Shown one piece after another: positions 1 to 8,000 of a stretch of 12,904 nucleotides of DNA (positions are counted from its first letter, which is position 1; each line of letters starts with the position of its first letter). The position numbers were made by a program, and so were the translations under genes. The stretch is from Phoronis pallida (lineage: Eukaryota > Phoronida > Phoronidae): assembly GCA_028565715.1 (NCBI GenBank), contig JAOXYC010179246.1:1-12904 (forward strand), in the 5' to 3' direction. The notes beneath the pieces are model-generated. The model had not been told where the DNA came from. It was given only the letters and a program-made list of their open reading frames with translations, and searched no databases.

Positions 1-560
1 CATTAATTTCATTTTATAATCCCGTACCTGAACTCAACACAAATACAGATGTTTAAACAAATTGTACGTTCTTGTCCCGAGGGAGTGAGAAAGAGAGATG
101 ATACATGTATTTTCCATAAACAATTCAATAAAACAAAAACCTTATAATCTAATATATAAGTATGAAAATGTCTATCCACGGGCAGGGGCGCGCGAAGCTC
201 CGGGAAAGTCGGTTACAGTCGAGGTGGGTCAAGGCAACGGGGTGTGCATGTGCAAGGGGTGTGCACGTGCAGAGCACCCCGCAGCGAAGCTTGGGTCACA
301 GCGAAGCGCGATAAAGATCGAAGTTGGGCAATGTAACGGGTTGTGCACGTGCATGGGGCGTGGACGTGCGAATCACGCGCACATCCCGCACGTGCTTGCA
401 TGTGCAGGACCGTTCGAAGCGCGGGAAAGGTATGGAAAAGTGAAGGTTGGTCAAGGTAACGGGGTGTGCATGTGCACGGATTTTTACAACATGTATTACT
501 CATTTTGACAAACACCATATCATTGACTTCTTGGGGAATATTGCCCTATTTGTAATGGGT
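1..560. repeat. Degenerate GC-rich minisatellite, unit about 110 bp
   Basis: A GC- and CpG-rich block lies in otherwise AT-rich DNA. Its core is about 185-480. Three degenerate copies can be marked by GAAGCGCGGGAAAG-like segments at 194, 303 and 416, and by GTCAAGGTAACGGGGTGTGC-like segments near 228, 327 and 449. This gives a unit of about 100-120 bp with internal indels. Within units there are smaller runs of TGTGCATGTGCA and GTGCACGTGCA. Long open frames on both strands across this block are by-products of the repeat composition, not genes. The flanks (1-180 and 480-560) are AT-rich and show nothing recognisable. Confidence 0.6.
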
Positions 561-1569
561 GTGTTTTACCTGTCATTTTGTTTGGTTTTGTAACCAAACG
601 GCGTCACTATATAACTGTACTTGAAGAATAGGCGGGCCATGACATTTTTTTCAAAAACATTTTTCTCAGTTGAGGGAATTAGGTCACGTGATGTGACCAA
701 ATAGTTGCTTGAACATATTCATAATTATTTGTTATACAGTCGCAATGTCCAGTCTCCGCTAGGGGGAGTTCCCTTAGTTAAGCCTCGGTGATATATGGTT
801 AGTGAATGCGTCTGTCCATATTTTTGTGCAAAAACTATGACAAGGACAGACTTACTTCGAAACTAGTCGAGAACATTCGTATTCATTTAAAAAAACTTGA
901 TTATTTTTTATACCAACTTAGAAATTACTCGGGAATACATCTAATTGACATCGTCTCATGTTGATATCATTGCCTTTGTAATTATTGTTGTTCACGTGTC
1001 ACTCCGAATTTGTGGGTTAAATAGTTAAGATATATCCCAATAGTTGCCATTATGATGGCCATATTTAGTTGTAGTTTTTTCATTACAAATTCATTGTTCA
1101 ACTCCCGCCCGGGAACTCCCGACGGTACAAACAAAATTTACTGAAAACCGATATTTTTAAATGATGATGCTCACGAATAATAGCTTGACTTAAGCTCCTG
1201 TCAGCATTTACAACCCGGTCTCGGACCTCGTTTCTGGTCGGGCCAGGCGAAGGTAAAGATTCATAACATAACCATCGCTTCTCAAAAATTGACAATTCCG
1301 AATCGGAGTCTGAGACATGGCTGATTCGCGATTTACACGCCTGTGCCAGTGTACGGTGCAGAGTCTTCACAGCCGAGCTAGAGATAAAAGAAACCGTACA
1401 CATTATTTTCCAGGAAGCAGTACTATGCTTCCTGGTTCACAAGTTACGTAAACAGACGAAAAAATCATTTGGTTTATTTATTGACTTACTATTATCAGAG
1501 AGGAAACCTCGAAGGAGGTCACGTGATATTGTCCGACCAATTCTGCTACATGTTATATTCAATCGAGAC
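561..1569 (+). promoter_or_regulatory. Upstream region of the nucleoside transporter gene (5' flank and probable 5' UTR)
   Basis: There is no coding homology here. The 12-mer AGGTCACGTGAT, containing an E-box (CACGTG), occurs twice, at 681-692 and 1516-1527; the first is followed by GTGACC, making a GGTCAC-N5-GTGACC inverted pair. The second copy is only 43 bp before the chosen start codon. A 10-bp perfect stem with a 6-nt loop lies at 1410-1435. The frame of exon 1 stays open upstream to a stop at about 1264 but has no ATG before 1570. No convincing TATA box or initiator can be assigned, so the transcription start is unknown and a 5' UTR intron is possible. Confidence 0.35.
1410..1435. repeat. 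Perfect 10-bp inverted repeat upstream of the start codon
   Basis: CCAGGAAGCA, a 6-nt loop (GTACTA), then TGCTTCCTGG. Both arms carry a GGAA core in opposite orientation, which resembles paired ETS-type sites. It lies 135 bp upstream of the start codon. It could be a transcribed hairpin or a palindromic protein-binding site; nothing in the sequence decides which. Confidence 0.5.
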
Positions 1570-2072
1570 ATGAGTGTCATGAAGAACATACTATCCGAAA
1601 GGGACACCTCCCAAGAAACAAACACGGAGCTTGGCGTGGACAAAACTGAACGAGAGGAAAATGAGACTTTACTCATGGATAATGATCTGCAATCGGTTGA
1701 AATTCAAGAAGATGGAGAGATTATTCACGGGTCACATAGCGACATCACGATCAGTGAAAATTCATGGAGAAATGCATGTACGATTTTCATAGCCTCTCAG
1801 TCATCTCGAGTAGAAAGGTTATGGAAAAGATTCCGAAAACCCATCCGACGAGCTGTCGGTTTATTGATGCTAATTTTGTATGCAGCATATTTCGTCTATG
1901 TCTGTTATCGAGATTTTCACGCAGCAGTCCCGCTCGTTGTTGTCACTGCCGCAGTGACACTGTATAAAGGGATATCTTTAATAAGAAAATATGCTATCTC
2001 TGATAAGCTTGTGTCAAGTTGCGGTCAAGTCATCAAAAGATATCAAAGAAAAACAAGCAAATACACACGATG
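1570..2072 (+). CDS. CNT exon 1: N-terminal tail and first two membrane helices
   Basis: Encodes residues 1-167 plus two bases of Trp168. Residues 1-90 are hydrophilic and acidic, as in vertebrate CNT N-tails. The basic stretch KRFRKPIRR precedes helix 1 (about 95-112), followed by YRDFHAAVPL and helix 2 (about 118-137). Human CNT3 has NFHRALPLFVITV at the same place. Donor TG/GTATGT at 2073. The frame runs 30 nt past this donor before a stop, which is intron read-through. Confidence 0.9.
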
Positions 2073-5000
2073 GTATGTAACCTTTAACTTGGGGAATTTT
2101 TAAAAGTTGTTAGCAAGTTTCCTTTTCTTGGAAAAATCTGAATATCGGAAAAAACGTTCGCAGCGGTAACTCAAATAGTCAGAATATAGATAATCAATTA
2201 GGCTTTCACACTTCAAGCAACTCCTTCGAGTACATAAACAAATGAACCTTTTAAAAACGACTATCAAAACACAAATTGCTAATTAGACCCAACTGCTTCT
2301 ATGCCGATCTACTTTTGAATGTGAAGTATCAACTGTTAATACCATTGCTTCCCTCGGAGATCTCTTTACAGGCAGCCAAATGTGACTTGATGCCGATGGG
2401 TCACCAAGAAAAACTGAGATCAACTGTATCGTATTAATACCGTGTTTTCGATAACAACTGAGGGTTGTAACAAGAATTGGCAACGAAAAATGAACAACAA
2501 TACATTCTTTGTAGCGATGTATTAGTTTAATTTCACTGGATATCTAAATTGCGCACTGCACTGTATTTTACGCACTTGCACTGTATTTTACGCACTTTGT
2601 GTATTCATGTCGTCTGTGCATACGCTATGTGGCTATTATTCGGCGACTATCTGACTTCGATTTACAGGCGGCAGTAAGTTTCTGTAATAGCATTCTTAAA
2701 AACACTAGGGTGATTTTTGTTCGAAAAGAGGGACAACCATTCATTTGTATTGGTTTCTATACGGTTACGCTCGTAGCTCAGTGGTAAGTGTCCCGGCCTT
2801 TTAACAAAAAGGTCGTGGGTTCGCGCCCTGGGTTACATTGCACTGAGTGTTTCCTACTGGGCTAATAGGATAGGATGGCATTGTGAGTGTTTAGCAAAAG
2901 GTTGTCGCGATTTCTTTCGGGAATACCGCACGCGTGCTGTATGCTCCCCGGGGAGTTGAAATTGTACTCGAGTGAACAGATCCGCAGCCTGGGTAATGAT
3001 ATTGTAAAGCGCTTTGAATAAAAAGCGCTATATAAGCACTGGGTATTATCATTATTATTATTATTATACACTTTATTTTCAGGGTGCTGTACCTTGGCGT
3101 CACTGCGGCACTGATCATTTTCCTAATACTCGATACGGGCCGTAATCCTCAGAATCTGAGATCTGCTGGAACACTTGTCATATTCATTTTGATACTGTTT
3201 CTTACTTCCAAGTTTCCAACTAAGGTAAGAGTTAAAACAGACACGTGTATTCCCACAAGTATATTATAAAGGTCTGAGACAACCGACATGTTGAGGATTT
3301 TGGGAAGCCTTTAGATAAAGAACAGTTCAAGTTTGCTGATATTTTCAGTCATGACAGTTTGCAGAAGGTGATGCTACTTGGTTCAGTTTTGCGTTTGCTT
3401 TTTTCACATCTTCTTTCATAAAAATGAAAAAATGATGGCGTAACAACTCAATTTTAAAATCTATACATTTTTACAATGTTTTTTTTTACACTATCAGTAT
3501 CAATACAATTCTAGGTAAAATGGCGACCTGTCGTTTGTGGTATCGGTCTTCAGTTGATTCTTGGCCTGGTCATCGTGCGTTGGTCCTATGGTTATAGAGC
3601 TTTCAAATTCTTAGGAGACAAGGTGGCAACGTTTGCTGGTTTTTCTGATAAAGGATCGATATTTGTGTTCGGAGAGAAATATATTGATCATCCCGTGGCC
3701 TTCAAGGTACGTAGGAATATCTTTTAAACATTTTAGAGTCATGGTTTGTTCCCTTGTGCTGTTCACTAATTAAAAAAAAATTACTGCCATTGTCATCATC
3801 ATCGTTATCATCACCATCACCTTCACCAAAACCATCATCACCATGGTTGTCATCGTCGTCATCGTTAACACCATCGTCATCGTCACCATCATTATCACCA
3901 TCACCATCGCCATCGTCATCGTCATCGTCATCGTCACCGTCACCGTCACCGTTACTGTCACCGTCACTGTCATCGTCATCGTCATCCTCATTCTCATCCT
4001 CATCCTCAGCACCATCATCAAAATCATTGTTATCATCATCATCATCATCATCGTCACCATCATCAGCATCGTCATCATCATCATCATTATCATCTAAAAC
4101 ACTGTCATTGCCAGAATGGTTTTGTTTTTAAAAAACTTCCACCCATTGTTTTCAGATCCTGCCTTGTATCGTGTTCTTCTCGTGCGTCATCAATATCCTG
4201 TACTACCTCGGCTGTATACAATGGATGATTAAGGTAGTTGGAGGCTTCATGCGTGCCACCATGCATACTAGTGCTGTGGAGTCTCTTAATGCAGCAGCAA
4301 GCATATTTCTAGGTCCAGTAAGTTTATTCAATGAGGTTAAATGTTACCAATCTGTACAACCGTTACGGATCATCGAGAAGATATAAATGTAGTCCATATT
4401 GATTTTTCAAGGGGGTACCATTATTTTGAACTAAAATATAGCACAAAATGCCTTAAAACATCCTCAGCCTTTAGGTTGTGGTTAACAAACCACTACCACC
4501 TCTGTGGTGTAGTGTTTGCTTAAAAACACTTAATTAATAAAGACTAACAATCGGAAGGCCCCCAGCTTAGTGAAGTTCCTCGGATGGGCACGTCAATGGC
4601 ATTGCTGTTGATGCGGCCTCGCCCTTTAGAAAAACCATTGATAAAAATTTAAAATAATCTTGTACACATCAATATTGCATTTCAATTATAAAAATTTTGT
4701 AATGATTATACAAATTCTATTTTTTTTACGTTCAAAGCTAGAAACCACGCTTATGTTTCGACCATTTATTGCCACGCTGACGCCGTCCGAACTCAACGCC
4801 ATTATGACGGCAGGTTTCGCAACTGTTGCAGGTACGGTGGTGGCGGTTTACATAGAGTTTGGGGTACGTACCTGTTAGCACACTAGATATCATTTACAGG
4901 TTATAGATGATTTAGTCTTCCAACAATGGGAAACATGCCAGTGTGAGATCGACGAACCATGTCTCATACTCTTCATTAATCGGTGTGACTAGTTCCTACT

Positions 5001-8000
5001 ACCTTAAGACAGAACAATTGGCATGACTCCAAGACCGTCTGCAGTTCTGTCTGGTTCAACTATTCTACATATAATGTGAATGGATAGTTTTCTAAAAAAC
5101 GCTAACTTAATATTGACACATGTGTTTTGACAAAAAGGTTTCGCCTGAAATATTTCCACCATCTTCAGGCGCCTCCAGAGCACGTGATAGCAGCCACCAT
5201 CATGTCGGCACCTGCTGCACTTGCCATAGCTAAATTACAGCATCCCGAGACAGAGACACCTACCGGTGACCAAAACATTGATTTGGGAGAAAGGTAAAAC
5301 ATAATTATAGAATTTCTGCTTCATCCCGGGGCTTCATCTGGTTTTGACGGGACAAAAATCATATGCGTTCGGGTTGTAAATCCGTATATCACTTCGTGAT
5401 GATTCTTCAGTGCACTAAAAATTGTTTACTTACGATCTCAAGAAAAAAATTGCTCTAGTATAATGATGAAAACACTCGCAAAACAATTTGCCATAGTACT
5501 GCCAAAAAAGTTTCAGGGCCAGAATTTGCTTCGGAAATTGTATTTTTAAGAAATAACAATTTCAATTTTAGCAAAGATTGCAATATCGTTGACGCAGCAG
5601 TTCAAGGCTCGCTTTCCTCCGTCAAGGTTGTGGTGGCCGTGATAGTCAATATCATCGGGTTTATGGGACTGTTGACGTTCATTGACGCGGTATTGGGATA
5701 TTGTGGTGGTCTTGTAGGCTTCCCTGAGCTCAGTTTCGAGGCAAGTCTTATAGTATTTGTATTTCTACGAAGAATTTAAAGTTAAAATTTTCAATTTTGT
5801 CACAAATATCTTAGTTTCTATCAAATGATGTAGGCCTATGCTAATGTCCGTACAGATCAGAGTTGAATTTCGAACTTTACCACCCGTAGGACTCTTGGTG
5901 CCTACCTAATTAAAGTGTAGGGAATTAGGAATGTCAAGTTTCAACAAAAGGCACCATTTGTTTTCGATCTAACGCTTAAAGATACTGTCTCCTCGTTGGT
6001 CCCGATCTGGCGTCAAATTGCAAATTAACTTTGTGTATGAGTCCTTTGATGAACATAACTAACAAAAAATTCAACAAAATCTGTAAGGGGTGATTTGAGT
6101 GCTTTTATCCGATAACAAGTCAAACTTACTCTTAAAGAGAAGGTTAAAATCGGGCACAAAAGCTCTCAGATTGTTTTGATTTTTTTACCCTGATGCAAGT
6201 TAGTTACCAGTGGTTACATTTGTACGTTAATCAAATGACTCATACACAAAATGTCTAGTTGATTTGAATTCTACGCCAGATCTTGACCAACAAGGAGACA
6301 GCATCTTTATGGAAGAGCTGCAACCAAAGTCAACCAAGGATGTTTCATTTCTCACTCAAAGGTGACCGTCAATACTTCACTGTACGTCCACCCCGTCCAA
6401 TGTTGACATAGTCTAATTTTAAATTTTGTTTTGAAAATATAAATATTGATGTTTATTGATTTTGCGATTAGGTGATATCGTCATACCTGTTCATGCCTCT
6501 AGACTATATGATCGGCATTGATTGGACTGAGGCGGGTAAAGTTGGAAAACTTATTGGAACCAAAATATTCTTCAGCGAGTTCATTGCGTATCAGCAGTTG
6601 TATGTAATGATAGAAAATAACGAGTTATCTGTAAGTTTCGTATTTTATGTTTTTTCAAGTTTGCATTGGGCATGAAGAGATGCCAGCTCTCTTAAAATTA
6701 AAGATTATGATTCAGCTTAAAGATGCATATGCCGTGTTGCTGACCACACAATGAAAATACTGAACTGAATTACTTGCCTATTTAGAACTGCATGCACTAT
6801 ATACTTGGAATATCCAAAAATTTATGGCTCCACAAATTGATTTAAACTATACGTTCCTGAATGTCTTTTAGAGCGACTAGAATAACTAGTACAGGGCCGA
6901 CAAGCACTGATCCGACACAAGTTAAATTTTAATCTGTAATTAAAAGTCGTTTTTGCAACTGAATTTTTCAAAAATGTTTGCTGCATTTCTAAGGTTTTTA
7001 TATTAAGAATACAATATGCATGTATAGGGGTAGATTGCAGAGGGGCTTAAACTAGCCGAGTTTAACACTTAAGTTCAGTTACTTGCGATTTTAAAAATTC
7101 TATTCGCGGCGAATAGAATTTTCATTTATCACGCTGCACTGTCTGTCCTGTCGTGTCTATTTGCACATACAAGAAACTGAATTCGAATTCAGTGATCAAC
7201 TCGGAGGGCTTGCTTCACAACCCGCTGTGATGTGATTTTATATTCTCTTTTTCATTTTGCATTGTTTAGCACCGCACCATAAGTCTCACCACTTACATAT
7301 TGACCGGATTTGGGAGTATTCTCTCTGTTGGAATGTACATCGGAGTCCTCATATCTGTTGTTCCCGGGCGCAAGCTGGAGTTTAGTCAGACCGGTCTCCG
7401 GGCGGTGATTGGTGGTAATGTCGCCTGCTTTATGACGGCCGCAGTATGTGGTGGGTGCTTTTTTTCTTAAAGATACTGTCTCCTCGTTGGTCCCGATCTG
7501 GCATCAAAATTCAAATCAACTAGAAATTTTGTGTACAAGTCCTTTGGATGAACGCAACTAACTTGGTAAAAAAATTCAAAAAAATCTGTAAAGGGGCTTT
7601 TTGGGAGCTTTTTGTATCCAAATCTAACCCTGTCTTAAGATCAAAAACTCTCAAATCACCCCTTACAGATTTTCTAGTTGATTTGAACTTTGACCCCAGA
7701 TCCTCACCAACGAGGAGACAGTATTTTTAATTTCGAGAAGGGCATATTGTTTTTTTTGAAGTTATGGTCATACAAAGCTAGTTAACAATTAAATGGGTAT
7801 ACATGCTGGTTTTCATGGATTTTCAACAAGAGTATCTGCTTGCATCTATGAGAACAGCTTCTGGGAAAAAATTAGTTGGACAATTAAATTTTAAGATTTA
7901 TATTTTGTTTACAAATTGGTAAAATTTGCTTTGCTTGAAAAATGTATACAAATTTTTTTAACTTTTTCCCAGAATGTTACAGGCAGGTTTTATGGATGCC

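Noticed and set aside
98-518. 136- and 101-codon frames on opposite strands
   Set aside because: They coincide with the GC-rich minisatellite and contain its period; composition explains them.
1098-1403. 101-codon - strand frame upstream of the transporter
   Set aside because: No recognisable homology; it is antisense to the open upstream frame and probably a by-product of it.
2766-2840. A tRNA gene
   Set aside because: A and B boxes are present but the acceptor arms do not pair, and the sequence continues into a SINE body and tail. It is the head of a SINE.
3754-4131. Long Ser-rich, Ile/Val-rich and Met/Thr-rich open frames on both strands
   Set aside because: They are translations of the CAT/CGT microsatellite in intron 3; low complexity in every frame and no homology.
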